Assembly (NCBI GenBank): GCA_030848705.1
Contig: CM061245.1
Coordinates: 64,382,006-64,446,005 of the forward strand
Reading direction: 5' to 3'
Source: Heracleum sosnowskyi
Lineage: Eukaryota > Streptophyta > Magnoliopsida > Apiales > Apiaceae
DNA length: 64,000 nt
Made by a program: the position numbers and the translations under genes. Every line of letters starts with the position of its first letter. Position 1 is the stretch's first letter. Below the pieces are notes generated by a model, which saw only the letters and a list, made by a program, of their open reading frames with translations, did not search any database and was not told where the DNA came from. Shown here piece by piece: positions 1-9,790 of the stretch.

Positions 1-10
1 TGCCGGGGAC
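1..10 (+). other. tail of primer-binding site (tRNA-Asp type)
   Basis: The first bases, TGCCGGGGAC, match the 3' part of the primer site TGGCGCCGCTGCCGGG found next to the 5' LTR of Athila-2 (39672-39687 on the other strand). Athila elements typically prime from the 3' end of tRNA-Asp. The start of the site is off-window. Confidence 0.7.
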
Positions 11-125
11 GCGGTTTTATTTGTTTAGTTCAATATTTGCCATCAGTGGTCATTAGAGTTCGGTGACTAGGACGTTTCTCACCAAATTTTCTAGTTGGTG
101 AATTTCAGGTACTTATTGAGAGTGT

Positions 126-2879
126 ATGCGTACACGAGCTCGAGCACGTAGAGAAGAATTAGCAAGAAGGAAACTTGATTTCGGATTAGAAAACAATCTT
201 GAATCAAAAGAAGATATGACGGATCAGGCACAACCAGCGAAGGCTTTGAGTGAATTCTCTCAGCCAAAGGTGGAGGATATTCATACCAGCATTGTTCGTC
301 CATCTATTGGGGCGAATAACTTCGAGCTTAAGCCAAACATCATTCAGATGATTCAGAATACAGTTCAGTTTGGGGGTAGTCCTGCTGAAGATCCCAATGC
401 TCATATTAGGGACTTCCTTGAGATCTGTGACACCTTCAAATTCAATGGAGTATCAGATGACGCAATCAGATTGAGGCTATTTCCCTTCTCTCTTAAGGAT
501 AAAGCCAAGAGTTGGTTACATTCTATGCCATCAGGCTCTATTACAACGTGGGCGGACTGTGCTCAAAAGTTCTTGACCAAGTATTTCTCCATGGCGAAGA
601 CAGCAGCTTACAGGAATGCCATCTCTCAGTTTGCTCAGCATTCCCAGGAAACTTTGGGAGAAGCGTGGGAGAGGTACAAGGAGATATTGGCACGTTGTCC
701 TCATCATGGAATGCCGGATTGGATGATAATCAGCAATTTCTATAACGGGTTGGGAGCTCAGTCCCGGCCTATGTTAGATGCAGCTTCTGGAGGTGCGCTA
801 TGGGCAAAAAGCTATGAAGATGCTTATAATCTGATTGAAATGATGGCGGCCAATGAGTTTCAGAATCCTACTCAACGCTTGCCACCTGCTAAAGTGGCTG
901 GAGTTCTTGACTTGGATGCAGCTACTGCTATTGCTGCCCAACTCAAGGCGTTGACAATGAAGGTAGACTCCCTTTCTAATCTTGGGACTAACCAGGTTGC
1001 TATGGTGTGTGAATTGTGTGCAGGGGCACATGACACAAATATGTGTGCTATCTCAGCTGAATCCGCACAATTTGTTGGTAATTTTCAAAGACCTCAGCAA
1101 CCAGTGCCAAACTTCTATCATCCCAACAATCGGAATCATCCTAACTTCAGTTGGAGCAACAATCAGGGAGGTGCTCATCAACCACAAAATCAGCAGTTCA
1201 ATGCAAGGCCAAGTAATCAGAACTATCAACCACCTCCGTATGCGCCAAGGCAACCATTCAATCCACCGGGGTTTCAACCATCTCAAGGAACTTCCTTGAA
1301 TCAGTCTGAGAAGTCGGAATTGGAAGAGCTTCGAATGATGTACAAGAGTCAGGCGGTGTCATTGAAGACTTTAGAGAATCAAATTGGCCAGCTTGCCAAT
1401 GCTTTGTTGAACCGACAACCAGGAACGCTTCCGAGTGACACAGAGGTGAATCCAGGCAAGAAAGATCAAAAGGAACAAGTTCAGGCAATAACCTTGCGAT
1501 CAGGAAGGAATCTACAGGGTCAGAGCGACGAAAAATCAAACGAGGAAGAAAACGAAAAAGATGGACAGACCCTACGGCGCCGCGGCGCCGATGTGCAGTA
1601 CAATTTGGGCGACGCGTCGCCGACCTCCCTGGAGAAAAAAAATGACTTTTCAGACGGGGACGAATCTGGTTCTGATTTTCTGCCCAAGGCTACTCCTGTA
1701 ACTCCTATCAGCCTCAAGAGTGATAATTCCAAGAAAGAAGTGGAAGATAAGGTGTTCCCGCCTCCTCCATTTCCAAAAAGAATTCAAAGGCAAAAGTTAG
1801 ACAAGCAATTCGCTAAGTTCTTGGATGTATTCAAGAAGTTGCAGATCAACATACCATTTGCGGAGGCTCTTGAACAAATGCCGAGCTATGCAAAGTTCAT
1901 GAAGGGTATTCTATCGAAGAAATTGAAACTTGAGGAGTTAGAGACCGTTGCCTTGACGGAGGAGTGTAGTGCCATCTTGCAACAAAAGTTGCCACCTAAG
2001 TTGAAGGATCCGGGAAGTTTCACCATTCCATGCACTATTGGAGACCTCTCATTCAGCAAGTGTTTGTGTGATTTGGGTGCAAGTATTAATCTCATGCCCT
2101 TATCAGTTTTCATGCAACTTGGTCTTCCAGAGCCAAAGCCCACTACCATGACTCTACAACTTGCGGACCGTTCTGTCACTTATCCGCGAGGGATAGTTGA
2201 GGATGTTTTGGTGAAGGTCGACAAGCTTATCTTTCCAGCCGATTTTGTTATTCTTGACTTCGAGGAAGACAAGAAAATCCCTATCATCTTGGGACGACCA
2301 TTCTTGGCGACGGGCCGAACTCTTATCGATGTTCAAAAAGGAGAGCTCACAATGAGGGTGAGTAATCAAAAGGTCATCTTTAATGTGTTTAAGGCTATGA
2401 AATTTCCGACAGAGGAGGAAGAGTGTTTTAGCTTGAATATGGTTGATACGGGTCAGAGAAAGGAGTTCGATCAGCTGTTGAGCAAAAATTCGGACATGCA
2501 CAAGTTCGAGCATCACATCAGTGATTCCATTGACAATTCTTCCATTCGAAATCTTTCGAATGTCAAGCTCGGAAAACTTCCACCACATTTGAAGTATGTC
2601 CTTTTGAATGGTGAGTTGGTGATTTTTAAAGAGTGTGAAGATAATGTGTTGAGAAGGTGGAACAAGGATGATGAGGTAAAAGAGTGTTCTTATCAATCGA
2701 CGGAGAAGCATAAACACCTTAGAGGTGTTAAGAAGAAAAAGAAAAAATCGATTGGTGGAAAAGTCAAGGTGAAGTTTGATTTGGAGAAGATGTGGGAAGA
2801 AAGCAAGAAGGTTATCAAACAATGGGTGAATGGTCCTTCTGCTAAGGACAAGTCAAATGCGATCTTCGAGCCACCATGA
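126..2879 (+). CDS. gag: gag-protease polyprotein of Athila-1 (917 aa, intact, no pol)
   Basis: Structural protein and protease of an Athila-type retrotransposon; gag forms the particle that packages element RNA and the protease would cut the polyprotein. Residues about 85-235 form the retrotransposon gag domain (IRDFLEICDTFKFNGV, TTWADCAQKFLTKYF). A zinc knuckle C295-x2-C298-x3-H302-x4-C307 is followed by a Gln/Asn/Pro-rich linker (315-395). An aspartic protease lies at about 630-745, with catalytic D649 in DLGAS and a C-terminal ILGRPFL. After about residue 770 the tail differs from Athila-2: it keeps a short KLPPHLKYV match, then a lysine run (869-874) and a basic end. Reverse transcriptase, RNase H and integrase are missing although the frame is uninterrupted. 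The start MRTRAR aligns with MRTRSQ of Athila-2. Replication would need enzymes from a relative. Confidence 0.9.
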   Translation: MRTRARARREELARRKLDFGLENNLESKEDMTDQAQPAKALSEFSQPKVEDIHTSIVRPSIGANNFELKPNIIQMIQNTVQFGGSPAEDPNAHIRDFLEICDTFKFNGVSDDAIRLRLFPFSLKDKAKSWLHSMPSGSITTWADCAQKFLTKYFSMAKTAAYRNAISQFAQHSQETLGEAWERYKEILARCPHHGMPDWMIISNFYNGLGAQSRPMLDAASGGALWAKSYEDAYNLIEMMAANEFQNPTQRLPPAKVAGVLDLDAATAIAAQLKALTMKVDSLSNLGTNQVAMVCELCAGAHDTNMCAISAESAQFVGNFQRPQQPVPNFYHPNNRNHPNFSWSNNQGGAHQPQNQQFNARPSNQNYQPPPYAPRQPFNPPGFQPSQGTSLNQSEKSELEELRMMYKSQAVSLKTLENQIGQLANALLNRQPGTLPSDTEVNPGKKDQKEQVQAITLRSGRNLQGQSDEKSNEEENEKDGQTLRRRGADVQYNLGDASPTSLEKKNDFSDGDESGSDFLPKATPVTPISLKSDNSKKEVEDKVFPPPPFPKRIQRQKLDKQFAKFLDVFKKLQINIPFAEALEQMPSYAKFMKGILSKKLKLEELETVALTEECSAILQQKLPPKLKDPGSFTIPCTIGDLSFSKCLCDLGASINLMPLSVFMQLGLPEPKPTTMTLQLADRSVTYPRGIVEDVLVKVDKLIFPADFVILDFEEDKKIPIILGRPFLATGRTLIDVQKGELTMRVSNQKVIFNVFKAMKFPTEEEECFSLNMVDTGQRKEFDQLLSKNSDMHKFEHHISDSIDNSSIRNLSNVKLGKLPPHLKYVLLNGELVIFKECEDNVLRRWNKDDEVKECSYQSTEKHKHLRGVKKKKKKSIGGKVKVKFDLEKMWEESKKVIKQWVNGPSAKDKSNAIFEPP
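1576..1621 (+). repeat. GC-rich motif pair inside the gag-protease frame
   Basis: GGCGCCGCGGCGCCG (1576-1590) and GGCGACGCGTCGCC (1608-1621) stand out from the AT-rich surroundings. The second is identical to a motif in this element's 3' LTR (4431-4444). Both lie in the variable linker between the zinc knuckle and the protease. Confidence 0.8.
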
Positions 2880-2917
2880 TTTGATTCACATTTGTCCGGC
2901 TAAATGACATTAACGAC

Positions 2918-2940
2918 AGCGCTTCGTGGGAGGCAACCCA
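2918..2940 (+). other. conserved post-pol block of Athila elements
   Basis: These 23 bases, containing GTGGGAGGCAACCCA, are identical to 34069-34091 on the minus strand of Athila-2, just after its pol stop. The block is non-coding in both copies and is retained although pol is gone here. Confidence 0.75.
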
Positions 2941-2998
2941 TGTGTAGGTATGTTTCTACTATCTTTTTATTACCTTCAATGAGGACATTGAATATTGT

Positions 2999-3012
2999 AA
3001 GTTTGGGGGTGG
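2999..3012 (+). other. internal polypurine-like tract 1
   Basis: AAGTTTGGGGGTGG repeats the core of the terminal polypurine tract (4205-4217) about 1.2 kb upstream. An equivalent tract lies at 33708-33722 in Athila-2. It could be an additional plus-strand priming site; this is inference. Confidence 0.45.
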
Positions 3013-3411
3013 TAATTAAGGATAGTGTGTGTGTCATATAGGTTTCATATTGCATATGTAGTTAGTTCATTCATATCTTTGCATGTTTGTGTCATATAGA
3101 GCATTATGTTTTGCATTGGTATGTATATCTGTTATGTGAGTCCATTTTAGTTGCATGCATATTTCATGATCCCGTAGGACTTGACTATTTCCGTTGGTGA
3201 GTCGATGTTGATTAGAGTGTGGTTGTGATGAATAGGGGGTTGATTAAGTTTCTAAGTATTGACTTGCATGCCAGAAACAAATCTATTTCATAAGTCTCAT
3301 TGGTTGCTTTTGAATTTGATCAGACCATGCTTGTTTGGTGTTAGAATTTAACCACTTGTTTACATTTAGAATGTTGGCTAGATTCTTGATAATGTAAGGA
3401 CACTAAAGTAT

Positions 3412-3424
3412 AAGTTTGGGGGAA
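3412..3424 (+). other. internal polypurine-like tract 2
   Basis: AAGTTTGGGGGAA is a second internal copy of the polypurine core. Its counterpart in Athila-2 is at 33272-33285 on the minus strand. Confidence 0.4.
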
Positions 3425-3486
3425 ACTAGGGATTTTATGCTAGTTGTTAATAGTTGTTATGAGTAGTGGATAAGGTATCATTGTCT

Positions 3487-3635
3487 TCCTTTGAGACCAT
3501 TGGGTAGCAATGTTCTAACCATTGGTTACTGGAAAAAGACTTGACCTTTGTTGTAATGTCCTCCTTTGAGATCATTGGATAGCAATGTTCTAACCATTGG
3601 TTACTGGAGAAAGACTTTACTTGTGAAAAAAAAAA
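3487..3635 (+). repeat. 75-bp tandem duplication in the 3' untranslated region
   Basis: A unit starting TCCTTTGAGA at 3487 recurs at 3562 with the shared phrase ATGTTCTAACCATTGG. There are about 1.9 copies with a few substitutions, followed by a long poly-A run. Confidence 0.8.
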
Positions 3636-4204
3636 AAAAAAAAAAAAAAGGGAAAAAAATTGTTATGTGTCGTAGTTGTTATTTAGTAATAAAGCATGCA
3701 TTCTTGTCTAACTCCGATGGACTGCGAAGGTGTCTCTTAAGAGTTCTTGTGTCTAGCGTTCATTCTGTTTATAAGTTTGTGGTTGTTTTGGCAAAGAATA
3801 GGTATGGTCTTGATTTAGTTTGGGAGTATATTGGTGAGCATCGCACACACGCACGTTTCTGTGTTTGTCTTGTTGGTCGATGGGAACTTGGTCGAACTCT
3901 GTTTGGAAGACTGTGTTCTTTGAGATGTTGGCTCGTTGGTTGGTTTTTGTTGGTTTGAAGGGATCGTTGCATTTTCATATAGTTGCATACATGTAGTTAG
4001 TTGCATTGTAGTTGCATTGTTAGTAGATGGATTTTGTGGGTACATTCACTATAGGCCCTCACGAGACCTTACTCGTCCACTAGGGCTACCTAGGGGTTTA
4101 AAGGGCTTGTTGCATATGCCAAATGCAACCGTGATCACCTACGGAAGTGGTACTAGTTAGTTGTACATATTTGGTTGGTTATGCTTGAGGACAAGCATTG
4201 GTTT

Positions 4205-4217
4205 AAGTTTGGGGGTG
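4205..4217 (+). other. polypurine tract of Athila-1
   Basis: AAGTTTGGGGGTG lies directly before the TGATAAGTGG start of the 3' LTR. It is the expected primer for plus-strand DNA synthesis, and the same arrangement occurs in Athila-2. Confidence 0.8.
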
Positions 4218-4430
4218 TGATAAGTGGGTATTTTATCTACTTAGAACGTTTCCACTTGACTTAAAACGAATGTTTGTACTTGAGTTGTGGTACTTTTGAT
4301 CTCTTTTTAGGGTATTGTGCAGGAACATCTTTCACAGGTGTTAAAGGAACAAGGCGTACCAATCGAAGTGCGAAACGGAGTCAATTTGAAGAGAGGTAAA
4401 AAAAAGCTGAAGTGGCTGGACAGTAGCTAG

Positions 4431-4535
4431 GGCGACGCGTCGCCGGATTTGCACTGTAGGAAGGCGCCGCGTCGCTGTGGAGTAACAAGGGCGCCGCGTC
4501 GCCGAGTTTTAGCTTGAGGACGGCGCCGCGTCGCC
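4431..4535 (+). repeat. GC-rich motif array in the Athila-1 LTR
   Basis: Four near-palindromic copies of GGCGMCGCGTCGCC start at 4431, 4463, 4490 and 4522, spaced by about 30 bases. The first copy is identical over 14 bases to one in the gag-protease frame (1608-1621). Confidence 0.85.
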
Positions 4536-4624
4536 GGCCCGTCTGACCCGATTTTTCTTGAATTGTTTCGGGCGGAATAAAAAAAAAAAAAAAAGACTCT
4601 TTCGATGACTAGCTCCTGGAGGCC

Positions 4625-4630
4625 TATATA
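4625..4630 (+). promoter_or_regulatory. putative TATA box of the Athila-1 LTR
   Basis: TATATA within GGCCTATATAGAGG corresponds to the GGCCTATATAAA in the Athila-2 LTRs. It lies about 410 bp into the LTR, in a position suited to the U3/R boundary. Confidence 0.5.
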
Positions 4631-5598
4631 GAGGAAGTAGAAAACCCTAGAAGGAAAAAGAGGAAGGCTTGTTTTATTCTACGTAGTTTTTAGCACAAAG
4701 AAGAAAGGGAGAAAATCATTTTTTTCAGTTAATTCTTGTATTCTTCCTAGCTTGTGGATGCTTACATTGGTGTATTCTTTGGAACCCATTAATCTTAATC
4801 TCAATTTCTATATGTTTTCTTTTATCATGTTTTCATGTGAACCCATGGTGGCGATTAGTTTGATTATGAACTAACTCGTTATCATGGGGTTTTAGCAGAT
4901 TTATTCATGAAGTTTATTAGTTGAATTTTCTTGATGCCTATAGTGTGATTGATGCGATATCCTATCATGGTTGATTTTAATTCGTTATAGGAGAGTAGCT
5001 AACTCCTATAATTGTGTGTTAATTCTTATTGAAGCGAAAGTGGATTTAAGAGTTTAGAACTTGCCATGCTAGCATAGGTTTATGCGTGAGAATATCATTC
5101 GTAATTAGTGTCGTAACTCTAACCGTTTTATGACGACTATGTGATCAATTGAATGCTTGTACTTCAACCATTATGTTTTCAATCTTTATAGACATATAAG
5201 GACTAAGCATAATTGGGAGACTAAGTGATTTCTATCTTTATTGTGGATATTATTTAGGATGGTATTTGTGCTACGAAAGTTGGCTTATATCAGTTTTGTG
5301 TGTTCGATCAGGTATTAATAAATCACATGAAAGGGCTAGAGAATTGAAGACTTTAGATGGATTGTTTAATGAAGTTGAAATCCCATGTTTTAATCGCATC
5401 AGTAATTCAGTATAATTCTTAGAGTAATTGTAGTGATAAACAAAACCCACTTTGTTATTTGTTTTAGCATCGAATAATAATCATACATTGGTGAGTAATT
5501 TAACTAGACAAACAACGAGTCCCTGTTGGAACGAACCTTAATTGCTATCTATATTACTTGAGATCACGTGCACTTGCGTGTTCAGTTTGGTCGTAACA

Positions 5599-7036
5599 TT
5601 TTTAAATAAACAGTTTGATATTTATGAACTCGACTGAGGAGTCCCAGTATGAAAGAAGAAATCACATTTCAAGATAATCGTTAAAGAATACTCGTCAAAT
5701 AATGAAGGGAATATTAACTGAACATTCCTTGAATAAATAAAAGAATAAAGAATAAAATATAGACCTAGAAGGATAGATGAAAAACGGTTCCCTCTTCAGG
5801 TCATCCTGGAACATGAACAATATGCTCCGGTGAGTAATGGCAACTTAATTCTGCGTATTTAACCTTTAAGGTATTGAGTGGAGGAAAGAAAATGAATAAA
5901 CTGAATATAACAATTGTTGGTTGCATCCCAAATGAAGTAGAAAACTAGCAGCGTTACCTGACATGAACTATTCAAGGTAATATGGGTATGAACAGTTTTA
6001 GATCGAGTAATGCACGAGCAAGTAGATACCAAAATGGGTCAATTAGTCCCTCTGAGTGTTCACATCACTTTTTCCAAGAATGATCCTTTCTTTCTGCCTT
6101 TATGCCTTAGGGTACTAACCAACGGTACCTCAACATCGTACAAGTCCTTAGACAGGTCGGGAGTTCGAACATATTTGTCATTCCACGATAATCGTCCAGA
6201 GATTGGGCCTCCTACGGCCGCATTGACACTTCCTCAAAAGATGGAGGTCCATTAACGTATATGTAATTTCTCAACACTAGTCGTATCGAATGAATCCAAC
6301 CCCAGACCACCATAGGTCTCGTTCGTCGTAGGTCCTGAGATTGTCGCATTGCTTGTTGCAACCATACGTGTCTTTATTAGAATCACGCTATCCATTCTTC
6401 ATACCTTTGATTTCCGAGTTGAGCCATCATGGCCTATCGTACGAAGTATACTCGCGATGCGATTTAGCGCGTTCGTCTCACGATAACGTTCCGGTACTAT
6501 ATGTACGCAAAAGTCTTCCTCTTAGGTAACAAAATACCCATCGACGGAAAAGACACCAACTCTGGTGGAATCGTTGTTCTCAAGGCTTGGACCTCACACA
6601 CAAGGTACTGCCTTAACTAGTCCACGCAATTTAGTAAATCGGATCGCGTAAAGAACTGTAAACCTCTCAATCTTCACATGTGCTGCCTTCTCGTGGCAAA
6701 CTACGATGAACTACAAACACTTAGATTCTTACTAAGTCAAGTTATTCATTGGTATTGGCCATTCCGACCTTACCTCAACTGCGACCGAGACTTTGCTCCG
6801 CGTCTTATCTTAATCTCTTTGATAATCCGTGTACAATTCTAAACGTCCTTCTCATCATTATGATGATCTTCAATAGTCCTATCGGTCCTCCGATAAGTTC
6901 TCAACTAAACTCTTTAATCTTAACATCCTCGATGGCACTACCTCCGGTAGTCCACTTAACGAACTCTATATGAGTCCTCATGTCATTCTCTCACTTATAA
7001 CTCTTAACACTCTCATATCCAAGTTTATAACTTAAC
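5599..7036 (-). pseudogene. degenerate gag region of TkA-1
   Basis: No frame longer than about 80 codons survives. The sequence is nevertheless alignable with 19884-21080 of TkA-3 and 29060-29713 of TkA-2, including phrases such as GGCCATGATGGCTCAACTC. This is where gag would lie in a Tekay element. Its likeness between copies, despite having no coding capacity, suggests they descend from one non-coding master. Confidence 0.6.
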
Positions 7037-7048
7037 GCTCTGATACCA
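7037..7048 (-). other. primer-binding site of TkA-1 (initiator tRNA-Met)
   Basis: On the minus strand it reads TGGTATCAGAGC, four bases from the LTR end. This is the usual primer site of many plant retrotransposons. Confidence 0.9.
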
Positions 7049-8284
7049 TTTCTGTAACGCCCCTAGACCCGGGGTCAGGAATTTGGGTTGTCACGCTCCA
7101 TCAATTATACAATACCTGTATTACTTACAACATTCTAATAATATAACTCCAAAAGACCCCAATCACTTACGCACACACACACAAGTTATAGCCTTGGAAA
7201 TGAGCAACAATAAGTAACATTTGTTATTACAAATCAAATGTACTATCCAGGATCTCATCTATCATTTACAACCTCTACCTGAAGTTAAAAATAATAGACC
7301 TCACAATTCTATACAAGGTTTAATAATACAAACCTATTCGAAAACAATTCTTACTAACTCAGTCTACAGCTGTTCTGCTAAATCCGACAGTATCCATCTT
7401 GCTGAACTAACTCAAGGGTGGTCTCTTCATTCCCTTGCTCTCGTAACACGAGGTGAATCGGCAATGTTTTCTTCATGCTGAAATATTTAATAAAGCAAGA
7501 ATGAGCTAATAGTGCTCAGCAAGAAATCTATCCCAGTTTAAATCTTTAAACCTTTTAGGAAGATAATCCATATGGGATCCATGTTTAAAACTACTAGGGT
7601 TTATCCCCAAAATAGTATATCGTTCAAAATACCGTATGATTTATAATCATACTCAAATACTTTTCGTAAATCCTTTTTGGGATCCTGGGTATCAAGATGA
7701 TAAACCAAGTCTCAAAACATCTCTTTTTAAAATAGATATTAATATTGGAATCAAGGCTTAAACCCATCCATTGATTCAAAATACTATACAATTCAATATA
7801 CTGTATATCTTAAATAACTTCTCAACATATATACATGCATATCTATTTAGATATCTCATACTGTTCAAAATACTGTAAAATATCAGTAATGAACACCTTT
7901 TTAAAGCTATTGGGTTGTGATATATAAAAGAAGCAAGAATGAGCACTATAGCTCGACAATAATATGTAGCAACATAATCATATATGTGAGCTGATATCAT
8001 AGCTGAAAGCTTTTAAAACCTCATTCGTATATAGAATGATATATTGGATACTCTTTTCGTCAGAACATGAAATGTAGTTCAAATACTATACACGGAACAT
8101 CATTGTTCAATTTCTGTCACATTATCGGTAACTCAGCACCTAGGCTTTCGTTACAATGTGCAGCACAATTCCAAGTGGAAGAAGGGGATATACTGGAGCA
8201 TCACGATACACGATGATCAGTCGTTGTATCGCAAAACATTTCTTTCTACTAGTAGTGGACGAAAACCTTTTCATGGTTATCACC

Positions 8285-8405
8285 CCAGCCGCATACGGGC
8301 TATCATTAGCGTCCCGGTACCCGAAGTACCTCAGCTAAAGTTGCGTCCCGGCATTCGTAGTACCTCTGCTAAATTTGCATGTGCGTCCCGGTACTCGTAA
8401 TGCCT
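8285..8405 (-). repeat. copy-specific minisatellite in the TkA-1 LTR
   Basis: Three units of about 35-40 bp begin GCGTCCCGG on the plus strand and carry CGTAGTACCTCTGCT-like cores. They lie next to the flank GCATACGGGC that all TkA LTRs share. The other copies have quite different units at this same place. Confidence 0.75.
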
Positions 8406-8960
8406 CTGCTTATATAACACCTCCAGTCCCTTGATGAATCCTATTATTATAACCGGAACCGAACTTAATCGTCGTTCCCCGAGCGTCATGCTAGCTCGTT
8501 GATAGGTCTAAACTCTTTATCATACTTACTTCCAGAAATTTTGAGGAAGTAATACCAAGATGTGGGTTGGCCGTTGCCAACTGACAGAGGATATATCATA
8601 AACCCTTTTTAAAGTCACGACCTGGGAGTTAATCAGAATTTTTTTCTGAAATTATCGAGATTGGAATACTCGGATTGGATAGGGAAGGCAACCCAAGATA
8701 CGAGTATTCTCAAGGAATAGAAGAAGCGAAACCATTTGCTCAACCTTTAAAACTGGATTCCCAATTTTTGATGAGTTAGGAAATATTTAATCGCATTTAA
8801 CTACCTTTAACTATCTTAAGATAATAGTTGGGAATCTCTATTTTAATACCTTTTCTGAAAATCAGAAATTTATATTTTTTTGTAAATAATAGAACCTTTA
8901 ATCATATAATAAGGTTCTATGATTTTAAATCATATTTGGAATATTTAATAAATACCCAAA

Positions 8961-9230
8961 TAATAAATATTAAATTATTATTCAATATAAAACACTTAAG
9001 TGAATATTCAAAATAATATTCACTTATTTAAATAATATTCAAATAATAAATATTGAATTATTATTCAATATAAAACACTTAAGTGAATATTCAAAATAAT
9101 ATTCACTTATTTAAATAATATTCAAATAATAAATATTGAGTTATTATTCAATATAAAACACTTAAGTGAATATTCAAAATAATATTCACTTAATTAAATA
9201 ATATTCAAATAATATATATTATAATATTAT
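8961..9230. repeat. 83-bp AT-rich palindromic tandem array
   Basis: TAATAAATAT recurs at 8961, 9044, 9127 and, truncated, near 9210, giving an exact 83-base period. Each unit holds an inverted repeat with arms AAGTGAATATT and AATATTCACTT. The related segment of TkA-3 (17780-17960) has about two units of about 85 bp. Confidence 0.85.
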
Positions 9231-9559
9231 TTAAATATCTCACCTTAAATATCCAATTATATAGATATTGGAATATTTAAAATACCCTTAAAGTATAACC
9301 GTCCCTGGAACCATCCAGTTTCTGACAGTAGTTTAAAATAAAATAATAATTTGACTCCCAGTCTAAGTTTTTAAAACCATCGTACAAGTGCTCTATACTT
9401 AGAGTATTTAATCTTTAACTTTGGTATATATCTAGTACTTAGCTAGCATATAAACCTTATACCTTATACAGCTTTTTACAAAGCAAAAACAGTTATAAGT
9501 CATTTCACAGCATTAAAGCAGCATATATATAGTAATACCACAACATATATCACAACAAC

Positions 9560-9790
9560 ATCATTATATGGTGTAGGGTTTGAAAACTTGCATGCATCTA
9601 TCATATGCATACATCACATTTCATCATTTTTAATACCATCACATTTATATACGATGTGAGGTTTGAAAGCATGCATAATATCATATGCATATAGTTCATC
9701 TCAACAATTTTATACCATCACATCTATATACGATGTGAGGTTTGAAAGCATGCATAACACATATCACGTGCATCATCAGAATATTATAAT
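9560..9790 (-). repeat. 79-bp tandem array in the TkA-1 LTR
   Basis: ATACCATCACAT recurs at 9633 and 9712, with an older copy on the left. Units carry GATGTGAGGTTTGAAAGCATG. The 3' LTR of TkA-3 has the same 79-base period at 26575. Confidence 0.75.

Larger units (their letters stand above)
2880..4217 (+). other. 3' untranslated region of Athila-1
   Basis: There is no supported coding sequence between the end of gag-protease and the 3' LTR. The stretch is alignable by eye with the corresponding part of Athila-2 (32535-34128, minus strand). Shared pieces include a 23-base identical block (2918-2940), a phrase beginning GAGGACATTGAATATTG near 2980, and three polypurine-like AAGTTTGGGGG tracts. 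It also contains a tandem duplication, a poly-A run at about 3626-3650 and T/G-rich sequence. Confidence 0.75.
1..5598 (+). mobile_element. Athila-1: gag-protease-only Athila-type Ty3/gypsy element, 5' LTR off-window
   Basis: The window opens inside the primer-binding site, so the 5' LTR lies just outside. Order seen: primer-site tail, leader, one gag-protease frame (126-2879), 3' untranslated region, polypurine tract, 3' LTR (4218-5598). The layout matches Athila-2 except that reverse transcriptase, RNase H and integrase are absent, leaving about 4.2 kb of internal sequence. The element lies within the internal region of TkA-1, whose sequence resumes at 5599. A target duplication cannot be checked because the left end is missing. 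Confidence 0.85.
4218..5598 (+). repeat. 3' LTR of Athila-1 (1,381 bp)
   Basis: It starts TGATAAGTGGG and ends TCGTAACA, giving TG...CA termini. It aligns with the Athila-2 LTRs in its start, its TATA region and its end (ACTTGCGTG phrase), but is clearly more diverged from them than they are from each other. It contains the GC-rich motif array and a TATA-like box. Confidence 0.85.

Noticed and set aside
4431..4535. GC-rich stretch as a CpG island of a host gene
   Set aside because: It is only about 100 bases long, made of repeated motifs inside an LTR, and no gene follows.
7221..7481. An 86-codon plus-strand frame and many similar frames of 60-105 codons in TkA LTRs
   Set aside because: They lie in LTR DNA, change with every copy and have no codon pattern or recognisable domain.
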